Origin: Ramlibacter pinisoli
GTDB taxonomy: Bacteria; Pseudomonadota; Gammaproteobacteria; Burkholderiales; Burkholderiaceae_C
Assembly: GCF_009758015.1 (NCBI RefSeq)
Contig: NZ_WSEL01000011.1
Coordinates: 1-64,000, forward strand
Reading direction: 5' to 3'
DNA: 64,000 nucleotides
Position numbers and translations under genes: made by a program. Each line of letters opens with the position of its first letter. Position 1 is the stretch's first letter. The notes under the pieces are model-generated. The model worked only from the letters and a program-made list of their open reading frames with translations, was not told the DNA's origin and ran no database searches. This document shows, in pieces, positions 39,531-50,100 of this stretch.

Positions 39531-39535
39531 GCCCG

Positions 39536-39590
39536 CTCACAGCGCCGATTTGCTTCCGCTTGCGGGCGCTCAACAAGTTCAGCTAAAGAC
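39536..39590 (+). promoter_or_regulatory. SAM-II (SAM-alpha) riboswitch
   Basis: P1 stem AGCGCC/GGCGCT (39541-39546 with 39565-39570) enclosing GATTTG, then CAACAAGTTC and the conserved AGCTAAAGA (39581). Order, spacing and the GATTT and AGCTAAA blocks match the SAM-II pseudoknot known before metX. Binding S-adenosylmethionine should lower metX expression. Confidence 0.87.
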
Positions 39591-39604
39591 GAAGCCCCGC
39601 GTCA

Positions 39605-39639
39605 AACCCGGCCTCGTTCTGCAGCGAGCCGGGTTTTTT
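39605..39639 (+). terminator. intrinsic terminator, riboswitch expression platform
   Basis: AACCCGGC/GCCGGGTT (39605-39612 with 39628-39635), extended by TCG/CGA, followed by a run of six T ending 7 nt before the metX ATG. It has no gene upstream to end other than the riboswitch leader, so it is the regulated attenuator. Confidence 0.85.
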
Positions 39640-39645
39640 GTTGCC

Positions 39646-40776
39646 ATGACGCTGATCGCCGAATCGAAGGCCATGCATTTCGTCGAGCCGCTGCCGCTGC
39701 GCAGCGGCGCCGCGGTGCACGGCTACGACCTCGCCTACGAGACCTACGGCACGCTCAATGCCGACCGCTCCAACGCGGTGCTGGTCTGCCATGCCCTCAA
39801 CGCCTCGCACCACGTCGCCGGGGTGTATCCGGGCCAGGACCACTCGGAGGGCTGGTGGGACTCGATGATCGGGCCCGGCAAGCCGGTCGACACCGACCGC
39901 TTCTTCGTCATCGGCGTCAACAACCTGGGCTCGTGCTTCGGCTCCACCGGCCCGATGCACGTCAACCCCGACACCGGCCGCGTCTGGGGCGCCGACTTCC
40001 CGGTGGTGACGGTGGAGGACTGGGTCGACGCCCAGGCCCGCCTGCTGGACCGGCTGCAGGTGCGGCAGCTGGCGGCCGTGATGGGCGGCAGCCTGGGCGG
40101 GATGCAGGCGCTGTCGTGGACGCTGCAGTACCCGGACCGGGTGCGCCACGCGGCCGTGATCGCCAGCGCGCCCAACCTGACGGCCGAGAACATCGCCTTC
40201 AACGAGGTGGCGCGGCGCGCCATCGTCACCGACCCGGATTTCCACGGCGGCCACTTCTACGAGCACGGCGTGGTGCCGCGGCGCGGCCTGCGCATCGCCC
40301 GCATGATCGGCCACATCACCTACCTGTCGGACGACGTGATGAACGAGCGCTTCGGGCGCCAGTTGCGCGACGGCCTGGACATCCACTACACCACCCAGGA
40401 CATCGAGTTCCAGATCGAGAGCTACCTGCGCCACCAGGGCGACAAGTTCAGCGAGTACTTCGACGCCAACACCTACCTGCTGATCACCCGCGCGCTCGAC
40501 TACTTCGATCCGGCGCGCCGGCACGACGGCCAGCTGTCCAAGGCGCTGGCGGCGGCGACGGCCAACTTCCTGCTGGTGAGCTTCACCACCGACTGGCGCT
40601 TCTCGCCCCGGCGCAGCCGCGAGATCGTCAAGGCCCTGCTGGACAACCGGCGCAGCTGCACCTACGCCGAGATCGACGCCCCGCACGGCCACGACGCCTT
40701 CCTGCTGGAGGACCCGCGCTACCTGGCGCTGGTGCGCGCCTGGTTCGACCGCATCGGCAAGGAGGTGGGGCGATGA
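39646..40776 (+). CDS. metX: homoserine O-acyltransferase
   Basis: 376 residues, alpha/beta hydrolase fold. Nucleophile Ser in [11 protein letters not shown] (about 151), Asp in FTTDWRFSP (about 313) and His in [10 protein letters not shown]. Activates homoserine with acetyl- or succinyl-CoA in methionine synthesis. Coupled to metW by an ATGA overlap and controlled by the SAM-II riboswitch/terminator upstream. Confidence 0.95.
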   Translation: MTLIAESKAMHFVEPLPLRSGAAVHGYDLAYETYGTLNADRSNAVLVCHALNASHHVAGVYPGQDHSEGWWDSMIGPGKPVDTDRFFVIGVNNLGSCFGSTGPMHVNPDTGRVWGADFPVVTVEDWVDAQARLLDRLQVRQLAAVMGGSLGGMQALSWTLQYPDRVRHAAVIASAPNLTAENIAFNEVARRAIVTDPDFHGGHFYEHGVVPRRGLRIARMIGHITYLSDDVMNERFGRQLRDGLDIHYTTQDIEFQIESYLRHQGDKFSEYFDANTYLLITRALDYFDPARRHDGQLSKALAAATANFLLVSFTTDWRFSPRRSREIVKALLDNRRSCTYAEIDAPHGHDAFLLEDPRYLALVRAWFDRIGKEVGR

Positions 40777-41353
40777 GCGACCGCGCCACCATGGAGTCGA
40801 TCGCGCGGCTGGTGCCGCACGGCGCCCGTGTGCTCGATTTGGGCTGCGGCGACGGCGCCCTGCTCGACCTGCTGCAGCGCGAGCGCGGCTGCACCGGCTA
40901 CGGCATCGAGATCGCCGACGCCAACGTGCTGGCCGGCACGAAGCGCGGCGTCGACGTCATCCAGCTCAACCTCGACGAGGGGCTGTCGATCTTCGGCGAC
41001 GACAGCTTCGACGTGGTGCTGCAGATCGACACCCTGCAGCACCTGCGCAACGCCGAGACCATGCTGCGCGAGACCGCGCGGGTGGGCAAGCTGGGCATCG
41101 TCGCCTTCCCCAACTTCGCCCATTGGCCGAACCGGCTGTCGGTCCTGCGCGGCCGCATGCCGGTCACCAAGCGGCTGCCGTTCCAGTGGTACGACACGCC
41201 CAACATCCGCGTCGGCACCTTCAAGGATTTCGAGGTGCTGGCGACCCGCAACGACCTGGCCATCCTGGACGCCTTCGGGCTGCAGGAGGGCCGCGAGGTG
41301 CGGCGGCTGCCCAACCTGCGCGCCGGCACGGCGGTGTTCAAGTTCGAGCGGGG

Positions 41354-41357
<4 letters not shown>
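40773..41357 (+). CDS. metW: methionine biosynthesis protein MetW
   Basis: 194 residues, class I methyltransferase fold ([41 protein letters not shown]). Needed together with MetX for efficient homoserine acylation in several proteobacteria. AGGAGGTGGGG lies inside the end of metX. Its stop overlaps the chrA start. Confidence 0.94.
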
Positions 41358-42694
<1,337 letters not shown>

Positions 42695-42709
42695 GGCTAT
42701 CCTCCGCCC

Positions 42710-43720
42710 ATGAACATCCTGATCACCGGCGGTTGCGGCTTCCTGGGCGCGCGGCTCGCCCGCACCCTGCTGCAGGCCGGCCGCCTGTCCCTCGCCGGCG
42801 CGCCCGCCGTCGCCATCGACACCCTCACCCTGACCGACCGCGCCGAGCCACCGGCCGATCTGCGCGCCGACCCGCGGGTGCGCTTCGTCGGCGGCGACCT
42901 GCTGGAGCTGGTCACCGCGCGCCAGCTGCCGGCCGCCGGCACCGACGCCGTGTTCCACCTGGCGGCCGCGGTCAGCGGCGAATGCGAGGCCGACTTCGAC
43001 CTCGGCATGCGCAGCAACTTCGCCACCACCCATGCGCTGCTGGAGGCCTGCCGCGCGCTCGGCTCGCAGCCGGTGCTGGTGTTCGCCAGTTCGCTGGCGG
43101 TGTTCGGCAAGCAGCCGGGCCAGCCCATGCCCGACCCGATTCGCGACGACACCCTGCCCACGCCGCAGAGCAGCTACGGCATCCAGAAATTCATCGGCGA
43201 GCAGCTGGTCGCCGACTACACCCGCAAGGGCTACATCCGCGGCCGCAGCGTCCGGCTGATGACCGTGAGCGTGCGGGCCGGCCGCCCCAACGGCGCCGCC
43301 TCCGGCTTCCTGTCCGGCATCGTGCGCGAGCCGCTGGCCGGCGTGCGCGCCGTGGTGCCGGTGGCGCGAGACGTGCCGGTGGCGCTGGCCTCGCCGGCGC
43401 GCACGGTGGAAGGCGTCATCCGTGCCGCCGAGGCCCCGGCGGCCGACTGGGGCTCCCTCACCGGCCTGAACCTGCCCTCCATCCTCATCACGGTCGGTGA
43501 GATGGCGGCCGCCCTCGAAGCCGTCGCCGGACCGCAGGCCACGGCCCTGCTGGATTGGCAACCCGATCCGGCCATCGAGAAGCTGGTGAGCACCTGGCCG
43601 GGCAACGTCCGCTGGGATCGCGCCGGCGGCCTGGGCCTGAAGGCGGACGCCAGCTTCGAGCAGGTGGTGCGCGACTACGCGCGCGAGAACCCCGACGCCG
43701 TCCGGCTGGCGCTGCGCTGA
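42710..43720 (+). CDS. denD: D-erythronate dehydrogenase-like epimerase/dehydratase
   Basis: 336 residues, extended [16 protein letters not shown] (NAD loop), [21 protein letters not shown] (YxxxK) and [19 protein letters not shown], the last typical of DenD. Oxidises D-erythronate at C2 to 2-keto-D-erythronate with NAD+. It is followed by an OtnI-like gene after 12 nt. OtnK and OtnC are not adjacent. Confidence 0.87.
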   Translation: MNILITGGCGFLGARLARTLLQAGRLSLAGAPAVAIDTLTLTDRAEPPADLRADPRVRFVGGDLLELVTARQLPAAGTDAVFHLAAAVSGECEADFDLGMRSNFATTHALLEACRALGSQPVLVFASSLAVFGKQPGQPMPDPIRDDTLPTPQSSYGIQKFIGEQLVADYTRKGYIRGRSVRLMTVSVRAGRPNGAASGFLSGIVREPLAGVRAVVPVARDVPVALASPARTVEGVIRAAEAPAADWGSLTGLNLPSILITVGEMAAALEAVAGPQATALLDWQPDPAIEKLVSTWPGNVRWDRAGGLGLKADASFEQVVRDYARENPDAVRLALR

Positions 43721-43732
43721 CACGGAAGCCCC

Positions 43733-44554
43733 ATGCCCCGCTTTGCCGCCAACCTGTCGATGCTCTACCCGGAACTGCCGTTCCTGGACCGCTTTGCCGC
43801 CGCCGCGCGCGACGGCTTCGAGGGCGTCGAGTACCTGTTTCCCTACGAGCACGCCCCCGAGGTGATCGCCGAGCGGCTGCAGGCCGCCGGCCTGCAGCAG
43901 GTGCTGTTCAACGCACCGCCGGGCGACTGGAACGGCGGCGAGCGCGGCCTGGCTTGCCTGCCGGGGCGCGAGGACGAATTCCGCGCCGGCATCGCGCAGG
44001 CGTTGCGCTACGCCCAGGTGCTGCGCTGCCCGCGCGTGCACGTGATGGCCGGCCTGCTACCGTCCGGCCGCACGCGCGATGAGCTGCGACCGACCTACGT
44101 CGCCAACCTGCGCTGGGCCGCCGCCGAGGCCGCGCGCGCCGGAGTGAACCTGCTGCTGGAGCCGATCAACCTGCGCGACATGCCGGGCTTCTTCCTGAAC
44201 CGGCAGGACCATGCGCACGACCTGGTGGCGGCGATCGGCGCGGCCAACGTGCAGGTGCAGATGGACCTGTACCACTGCCAGATCGTCGAGGGCGACCTCG
44301 CCGCCAAGATCCGCCAGTACCTGCCGACCGGGCGGGTCGGCCACTTCCAGATCGCCGGCGTGCCGCAGCGGCACGAGCCCGACCTGGGCGAGCTGAACTA
44401 CCCGTTCCTGTTCGGCGTCATCGACGACGTCGCGCAGGCCTGCGGCTGGCAGGGCTGGATCGGCTGCGAGTACCGGCCCGCGCGCGGTGCCACCGCCGGT
44501 GGCACCAGCGACGGACTGGACTGGCTGCGGCGCTGGCGCGCGGCAGCCGCCTGA
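43733..44554 (+). CDS. otnI: 2-oxo-tetronate isomerase / hydroxypyruvate isomerase
   Basis: 273 residues, AP-endonuclease-2-like TIM barrel. [21 protein letters not shown] and [17 protein letters not shown] are diagnostic of the Hyi/OtnI group; metal ligands include Glu 143 region, Asp/His in QMDLYHCQ, His in [15 protein letters not shown] and Glu in GCEYRP. Next to denD it should isomerise 2-keto-erythronate to 3-keto-erythronate. Confidence 0.87.
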   Translation: MPRFAANLSMLYPELPFLDRFAAAARDGFEGVEYLFPYEHAPEVIAERLQAAGLQQVLFNAPPGDWNGGERGLACLPGREDEFRAGIAQALRYAQVLRCPRVHVMAGLLPSGRTRDELRPTYVANLRWAAAEAARAGVNLLLEPINLRDMPGFFLNRQDHAHDLVAAIGAANVQVQMDLYHCQIVEGDLAAKIRQYLPTGRVGHFQIAGVPQRHEPDLGELNYPFLFGVIDDVAQACGWQGWIGCEYRPARGATAGGTSDGLDWLRRWRAAAA

Positions 44555-44558
44555 CCCC

Positions 44559-44753
44559 TCACACGGTCAGGATGTATTCCTGGCCGTCCAGGAGCTGTTC
44601 CACCTGGGCGGCGTTCGGACCCACCTGCTCCACGGCTTCGCGCAGCTGCGCCTCGTTGCAGGCGAACCGCTTGGTCCACCAGCTGACCTCGCGCGGATTG
44701 TTCATGTCGATCAGCCCCCGGTTGGCGGGCACCGTGTCGAAGACGAAGGCCAT
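44559..44753 (-). CDS. DUF3606 domain protein
   Basis: 64 residues. IDMNNPREVSWWTKRFACNEAQLREAVEQVG matches DUF3606, a short helix-rich family of unknown function common in Alpha- and Betaproteobacteria. Convergent with otnI (4 nt apart). Confidence 0.8.
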   Translation of the reverse strand: MAFVFDTVPANRGLIDMNNPREVSWWTKRFACNEAQLREAVEQVGPNAAQVEQLLDGQEYILTV

Positions 44754-44858
44754 GGCCTGTACTCCCGTTTGCGATATTTTTTGACGGGGTCCATTGAGCC
44801 ACCGGCGCCAAGCGCGGCTTGAGCGCGGGTGGCGAAACCGGGTGTCATCCGGCTCCTA

Positions 44859-45632
44859 CTAGCTCGGCGCTAGGGCTTCGGAGCCCAGCCGCTGGAGCAG
44901 GGCCTGGGCGGCTGCGGGGGCGCGTTCCTTGGCCCCGTTGATGAAGAAAACGAAGGCGTCGCGGGCCTGCGGGCCGCTCGACCAGGCGCGGGCACCGGCG
45001 GCCCAGGCGTCCAGCGCCGCCGGCGCGTAGCCGGTGGGCTGGTCGGACTCGCTGCGCATCAGGCGCAGGTAGGCGAACGGCGCCTGCGCATCCTCCAGCT
45101 GGAGGTACTTGGGCGAGTCGGTGTGCACCGTCACGCAGCCGTGCCGGCGCGCCAGCGCCAGGTAGGCCGGGTCGGCGAAGCTGGCATGGCGCACCTCCAG
45201 CACGTGCCGCAGCGCCAGCCCGTCGACGCTGGACGGCAGCAGGGCCAGGAAGGCCTCGAAGTCGGCCGGCTCGAAGCGCTTGGTGGGCTGGAACTGCCAC
45301 ACGATGGGCCCGAGCTTGGGTCCCAGTTCGCTGACGCCGGAGCCGAGGAAGCGCGCGATCGCGTCGCCCGCGCCGGCCAGCTCGCGCCGCACCGTGATCG
45401 AGCGGTGCGCCTTGAGGGTGAACACGAAGCCATCCGGCGTCTCGTCGCGCCAGCGGCCGTAGGTGGCCGGGGTGAAGGTGCTGTAGAAGGTGCCGTTGAC
45501 CTCGATGGCGGTCAGCACGCGGCTGGCGTGGTGCAGTTCGCGCTGGTGCGGCAGGCCGGGCGGATAGAAGGTCCCGCGCCAGGGTTCGAAGGTCCAGCCG
45601 CCGATGCCGACCCGCACGCGCGGCGCCGTCAT
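44859..45632 (-). CDS. DUF72 domain protein
   Basis: 257 residues. VRVGIGGWTFEPWRGTFYPPGL, EVNGTFYSTFTPATYGRW and the C-terminal YLRLMRSES..FVFFINGAKERAP are the DUF72 (YecE-like, TIM-barrel) signature. Function unknown; an iron-sulfur or nucleic-acid role has been suggested for the family. ATG 45632 is preferred because the upstream extension is Arg/Pro-rich and unlike the family. Confidence 0.85.
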   Translation of the reverse strand: MTAPRVRVGIGGWTFEPWRGTFYPPGLPHQRELHHASRVLTAIEVNGTFYSTFTPATYGRWRDETPDGFVFTLKAHRSITVRRELAGAGDAIARFLGSGVSELGPKLGPIVWQFQPTKRFEPADFEAFLALLPSSVDGLALRHVLEVRHASFADPAYLALARRHGCVTVHTDSPKYLQLEDAQAPFAYLRLMRSESDQPTGYAPAALDAWAAGARAWSSGPQARDAFVFFINGAKERAPAAAQALLQRLGSEALAPS

Positions 45633-45811
45633 GGCGCGGTCCCCCGGGCCGCTGCCGCGGCCCCGCCACGGACGAGCGAGCCGGCGCGGCGGGGCGCGCG
45701 GAACGGGAGGGCGGCGCGGGCGGTGGTGGACGGCACGGCGGGCCATGGTACGCCTCCTTGGCCGGTCCGGGCGGTTCGGCGTAGAGTGGCGTTTTGCCCT
45801 CCGCAGCCCCC

Positions 45812-47281
45812 ATGAACGCTCCGCTCCACAAGGAAATGCCCGCCGCCCTGCTCGATGCCAGCGAGGCGCTGGCGCACGCCAGCCGCCAGTGGGACGGCGA
45901 CATCGTGCGCCAACTCACCGACTACATCGCCATCCCGGCCAAGTCGCCCGGCTTCGACCAGGACTGGGCCGCGCACGGCCACCTGGAGACCGTGCTGCGC
46001 AACGCCGCCGCCTGGGTCGAGGCGCAGAAGGTCGAGGGGCTGGCGCTGGAGATCGTGCGCCTGCCCGGCCGCACCCCGGTCCTGTTCTTCGAGATCGCCG
46101 CCACCCGGCCCGCTGCCCAGACGGTGCTGATGTACGGCCACCTCGACAAGCAGCCCGAGTTCACCGGCTGGCGCCACGACCTCGGCCCGTGGACGCCCAA
46201 GTACGAGGACGGCAAGCTGTACGGCCGCGGCGGCGCCGACGACGGCTACGCGGTCTACGCCAGCATCGCCGCGGTGCAGGCGCTCAAGGCGCAGAACGTG
46301 CCGCACCCGCGCATCGTCGGCCTGATCGAGACCTGCGAGGAATCGGGCTCCTACGACCTGCTGCCCTACGTCGACGCCCTGCGCACGCGGCTCGGCGACG
46401 TCGGCCTGGTGATCTGCCTCGACTCGGGCGCCGGCAACTACGACCAGCTGTGGCTCACCACCTCGCTGCGCGGCATGGCCTCGGGCACCTTGAAGGTCCA
46501 GATCCTGACCGAGGGCGTGCATTCGGGCGATGCCTCGGGCCTGGTGCCGTCGAGCTTCCGCATCCTGCGCCAGGTGCTCGACCGCCTGGAGGACAGCAAG
46601 AGCGGGCGCCTGCTGCCGGCCAGCTTCCACTGCGAGGTGCCGGCCGAGCGCCGCGAGCAGGCCCGCGCCACGGCGGCGATCCTGGGCGACGAGATCTACA
46701 AGCGCTTCCCCTGGGCCCATGCCGACTGCGGCGGGGCGGTGCAGACGGCGCTGCCCACCACCACCGATCCGGTGCAGGCGCTCCTGAACCGCACCTGGAC
46801 CCCGACCCTGTCGGTCACCGGCGCCGACGGCTTCCCGGCACTGCAGGATGCCGGCAACGTGCTGCGGCCGTACACCGCCTTCAAGCTGTCGCTGCGGCTG
46901 CCGCCGCTGGTCGACGCGGCGGCGGCGGTGCAGGAGCTCAAGACGCTGCTGGAGGACAACGCGCCCTACCAGGCCGTCGTCACCTTCGACTCCGGCGGCG
47001 CCGCCACCGGCTGGAACGCGCCCGACACGGCGCCCTGGTTCCGCCAGGCGCTGGACGCGGCGTCGCAGGCGCACTTCGGCGCGCCCTGCGGGCACATCGG
47101 CCAGGGCGGCACCATTCCGCTGATGAGCCTGCTGAGCCAAGGCTTCCCGGCGGCGCAGATGATGGTCTGCGGCGTGCTCGGCCCGCGCAGCAACGCGCAC
47201 GGCCCGAACGAGTTCCTGCACGTGCCCTATGCCAAGCGGCTGACGGCGGCGGTGGCCGAAGTCATCGCCCGAATGCCCTAG
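45812..47281 (+). CDS. M20-family metallopeptidase
   Basis: 489 residues. Dinuclear zinc site: YGHLDKQPE (His, about 114), GRGGADDGYA (Asp), ETCEESGSYD (Glu pair), CLDSGAGNYD (Asp) and a C-terminal His (NAHGPNEF). The lid dimerisation domain is complete. Length and motifs are those of cytosolic dipeptidases of the ArgE/DapE/carnosinase group; the exact substrate is unknown. Confidence 0.92.
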   Translation: MNAPLHKEMPAALLDASEALAHASRQWDGDIVRQLTDYIAIPAKSPGFDQDWAAHGHLETVLRNAAAWVEAQKVEGLALEIVRLPGRTPVLFFEIAATRPAAQTVLMYGHLDKQPEFTGWRHDLGPWTPKYEDGKLYGRGGADDGYAVYASIAAVQALKAQNVPHPRIVGLIETCEESGSYDLLPYVDALRTRLGDVGLVICLDSGAGNYDQLWLTTSLRGMASGTLKVQILTEGVHSGDASGLVPSSFRILRQVLDRLEDSKSGRLLPASFHCEVPAERREQARATAAILGDEIYKRFPWAHADCGGAVQTALPTTTDPVQALLNRTWTPTLSVTGADGFPALQDAGNVLRPYTAFKLSLRLPPLVDAAAAVQELKTLLEDNAPYQAVVTFDSGGAATGWNAPDTAPWFRQALDAASQAHFGAPCGHIGQGGTIPLMSLLSQGFPAAQMMVCGVLGPRSNAHGPNEFLHVPYAKRLTAAVAEVIARMP

Positions 47282-47352
47282 GCAGGACGGGACTCGCCCG
47301 CTTGCGGCCCGGCAGCGGGCTGGGACAAGATGGCCTCCCCCAAGGCTCATCC

Positions 47353-48192
47353 GTGTCCCGCTCCACCCTGTCGACCTTTACCGCCAGCGACGGCGACAAC
47401 ATCGCCGTGCACGACTGGCCGGCGGCGGACGAGCGCCGCCAGCGCGGCGTGGTGATCCTCGTCCACGGGCTGGGCGAACATGCCGGCCGCCACGACGGCC
47501 TGGCCCAGCGGCTCAACGACTGGGGCTTCGCGGTGCGCGGCCACGACCACTACGGCCATGGCGAATCGGGCGGCCCGCGCGGCGGCGTCACGGTGGCCAG
47601 GCGGCTGGTGCACGACCTGGCCGAGATCGTCGACAGCACCCGCCGCCGCACGCCGCGCGAGCTGCCGCTGGTCCTGCTCGGGCACAGCATGGGCGGGTTG
47701 GTGGCGGCCAGCTATGCCGCCGAGCATCCGCGTGCGGTCGACGGGCTGGTGCTCTCGTCGCCGGCGCTGGCCCCGCGGCTCGGGCCTTTGCAGCGCCTGC
47801 TGCTGAGCACCCTGCCGCGGCTGGCGCCCGACCTGCGGGTGGGCAGCGGGCTCGACCCGCGCTGGCTCTCGCGCGATCCGCAGGTGCAGCGCGACTACCG
47901 GGCCGACCCGCTGGTGCACGACCGCATCAGCGCCCGGCTGGCCGGCTTCATCGCCGACGAGGGCCAGCGCGTGCTCGCCAAGGCGGCGGGCTGGTCGGTG
48001 CCCACCCTGCTGCTGTACGCCGGCTCCGACCGCCTGGTCGACCCGGCCGGCAGCCACGCGTTCGCCGAGGCGGCGCCGGATGCGGTGGTGCGCAGCTGCT
48101 GCTTCGAGCCGCTGTACCACGAGATCTTCAACGAGCCCGAATCGTCCAAGGTCTACGAGGCGCTGCAGCGCTGGCTGGACGACCGCTACTAG
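47353..48192 (+). CDS. alpha/beta hydrolase (monoacylglycerol lipase-like)
   Basis: 279 residues. Oxyanion loop VHGLGEHAGRHD, nucleophile GHSMGGLVA (about 115), Asp in YAGSDRLVDP and His in PLYHEIFNE form the triad of the Serine aminopeptidase S33/MGL group. GTG start. The stop overlaps that of the convergent MFS gene by 4 nt (CTAG). Confidence 0.9.
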   Translation: MSRSTLSTFTASDGDNIAVHDWPAADERRQRGVVILVHGLGEHAGRHDGLAQRLNDWGFAVRGHDHYGHGESGGPRGGVTVARRLVHDLAEIVDSTRRRTPRELPLVLLGHSMGGLVAASYAAEHPRAVDGLVLSSPALAPRLGPLQRLLLSTLPRLAPDLRVGSGLDPRWLSRDPQVQRDYRADPLVHDRISARLAGFIADEGQRVLAKAAGWSVPTLLLYAGSDRLVDPAGSHAFAEAAPDAVVRSCCFEPLYHEIFNEPESSKVYEALQRWLDDRY

Positions 48193-49367
48193 GCCGGTTT
48201 CGCGACCGCCTCGCGCCGCCGCCGCAGCGCCAGCCAGGCCAGTGCCAGCGCGGTGACGGCCACCGGCACCAGCGAACCCCAGTTCAGCAGCGACCAGCCC
48301 TGGGTGGTGACCAGCACGCCCGAGGCCAGCGACGTGCAGGCCAGCGTCGCCATGACGAAGAAGTTGAGCGCGCCCTGGGCCTTGTCGCGCTCCTCCGGCC
48401 GGTAGGTCGACAGCGACAGCGTGGTGCTGCCGGTGAACAGGAAGTTCCAGCCCACCCCGAGCAGGAACAGCGCCAGCAGGAATTCGTGCAGGTCCACGCC
48501 CGACAGCGCCACCGCGATGCAGGCCACGTTCAGCAGCACGCCGACGCCCATCACCGGCAGGGCGCTGAAGCGCTTGATCAGGTTGCCGGTGAAGAAGCCG
48601 GGGGCGAACATGCCGATCACGTGCCACTGCAGCACCACCGCGGCGCTGGCGAACGGCAGCCCGCACTGCTGCATCGCCAGCGGGGTGGCGGCCATCAGCA
48701 GGTTCATCACGCCGAAGCTCAGGGCGCCGGCGGCGGCGGCGACGATGAAGACCGGCTGCCGCAGGATGGCCGCCAGCGGCCGCCCGGCCGGCAGGGTGTC
48801 CCGGGGCGGGGGCGACGGGAAGCGCAGGAACGCCATCAGGCCCATCGACAGCAGGCCGACGCCGGCCAGCGCCAGGTAGGCGCCGGCGAACGGCACCGGG
48901 AACAGGTCGCGGGTCTGCGCGGCCAGGTTGGGGCCGAGCACGGCCCCGAGCAGGCCGCCGGCCATCACCAGCGAGACCGCCTTCTCGCGCTGGGCCGGCG
49001 CGACCAGGTCGGCGGCGGCGAAGCGGTACAGGCCGGCGTTGGCGTTGTAGTAGCCGGCCACCAGCGTGGCCAGGCAGAGCAGCCAGAAGTTGCGGCTGGT
49101 CGCCGCGTACAGGCACAGCAGCGCCGCCAGCACGGCGACCGCCAGCCCGGCCTGGAACGAGCGCCGGCGGCCCCAGCGCTGCTGGCTGCGCGCGATCAGG
49201 CCGGTCGACAGGGCGCCACCGATCACGTAGCCCATCACCGGCAGCGTCGCCATCCAGGCCTGCGGCGCGAGCGACAGCCCGACCAGGCCGTTGATGGCGA
49301 TGAAGACGATGTTGTTCGTCAGGTACAGCCCCTGGCAGGCGGCCAGCAGCCACAGTGCGCGGTTCAT
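48189..49367 (-). CDS. MFS transporter
   Basis: 392 residues, 12 membrane segments, with the loop 2-3 motif RSQQRWGRRRSFQAG. Short central loop with PPPRDT. Substrate unknown. Its ATG overlaps the rsmE stop (ATGA), so it is translated with rsmE. Confidence 0.9.
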   Translation of the reverse strand: MNRALWLLAACQGLYLTNNIVFIAINGLVGLSLAPQAWMATLPVMGYVIGGALSTGLIARSQQRWGRRRSFQAGLAVAVLAALLCLYAATSRNFWLLCLATLVAGYYNANAGLYRFAAADLVAPAQREKAVSLVMAGGLLGAVLGPNLAAQTRDLFPVPFAGAYLALAGVGLLSMGLMAFLRFPSPPPRDTLPAGRPLAAILRQPVFIVAAAAGALSFGVMNLLMAATPLAMQQCGLPFASAAVVLQWHVIGMFAPGFFTGNLIKRFSALPVMGVGVLLNVACIAVALSGVDLHEFLLALFLLGVGWNFLFTGSTTLSLSTYRPEERDKAQGALNFFVMATLACTSLASGVLVTTQGWSLLNWGSLVPVAVTALALAWLALRRRREAVAKPA

Positions 49368-50095
49368 CGGGTGTCGTCTCCTGCGCCGGGGCCGGCGAGC
49401 GTCAAGGCGGCCAGGGCCGCGAGCGGGGCGGTGTCGGCGCGCAGCACGCGCCGACCCAGCGTGACCGGTTGGAAGCCGGCGGCGCGCGCCGCGGCTTCCT
49501 CGCGCGGGCTCAGGCCGCCCTCGGGGCCGGACAGCAGCAGCAGCGGCGCGCGGTCGGCCAGCAGCTGCGCCAGCGGGCGCGCATCGTCGGCGAACGACAG
49601 CACGTGGCGCGCCGCCACCGCCGGTTGCCAGCTGGCCAGGTCGGCCAGCGCGTGCACCGGCGGCACCCGGTTGCGGCCGCACTGCTCGCAGGCGGCGGCG
49701 GCGATCGCCTGCCAGTGCGCCTGGCGGCGCTCGGCGCGCTCGCCCTGCAGGCGCAGCACGCTGCGCTCGCTGGTGAGCGGCTGCAGGCTGGCGACGCCCA
49801 GCTCGGCGGCCTTCTCGACCAGCCAGTCCATGCGGTCGTTGGCCGGGATGCCGAGCGCCAGGTGCACCTCGCGCGCCGCCTCGCGCTCGACGGCCGCGTG
49901 GGCGCCGACCTGGACCCGGACGTCGGTGCGGCCCATCTTCTCGACGGTCGCGGACCACTCGCCGCCGCTGCCGTCGAACAGGGTCAGCGCCGCACCCGGC
50001 TGCAGCCGCAGCACCTGCACGTGGCGGGCGGCGGTGGCCGGCAGGTCGAGCAGCTGTCCGGGCACCAGCGGGCCGGGGCAGTGCAGCCGGGGCAT
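49364..50095 (-). CDS. rsmE: 16S rRNA (uracil1498-N3)-methyltransferase
   Basis: 243 residues. SPOUT fold: N-terminal PUA-like domain (HVQVLRLQPGAALTLFDGSGGEW), KAAELGV motif and the trefoil-knot SAM site LLSGPEGGLSPREEAAA, LGRRVLRADTAPLAAL. First gene of the rsmE-MFS pair; amgK lies 5 nt upstream on the same strand, so all three may be one transcript. Confidence 0.95.
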   Translation of the reverse strand: MPRLHCPGPLVPGQLLDLPATAARHVQVLRLQPGAALTLFDGSGGEWSATVEKMGRTDVRVQVGAHAAVEREAAREVHLALGIPANDRMDWLVEKAAELGVASLQPLTSERSVLRLQGERAERRQAHWQAIAAAACEQCGRNRVPPVHALADLASWQPAVAARHVLSFADDARPLAQLLADRAPLLLLSGPEGGLSPREEAAARAAGFQPVTLGRRVLRADTAPLAALAALTLAGPGAGDDTR

Positions 50096-50100
50096 GGCGC

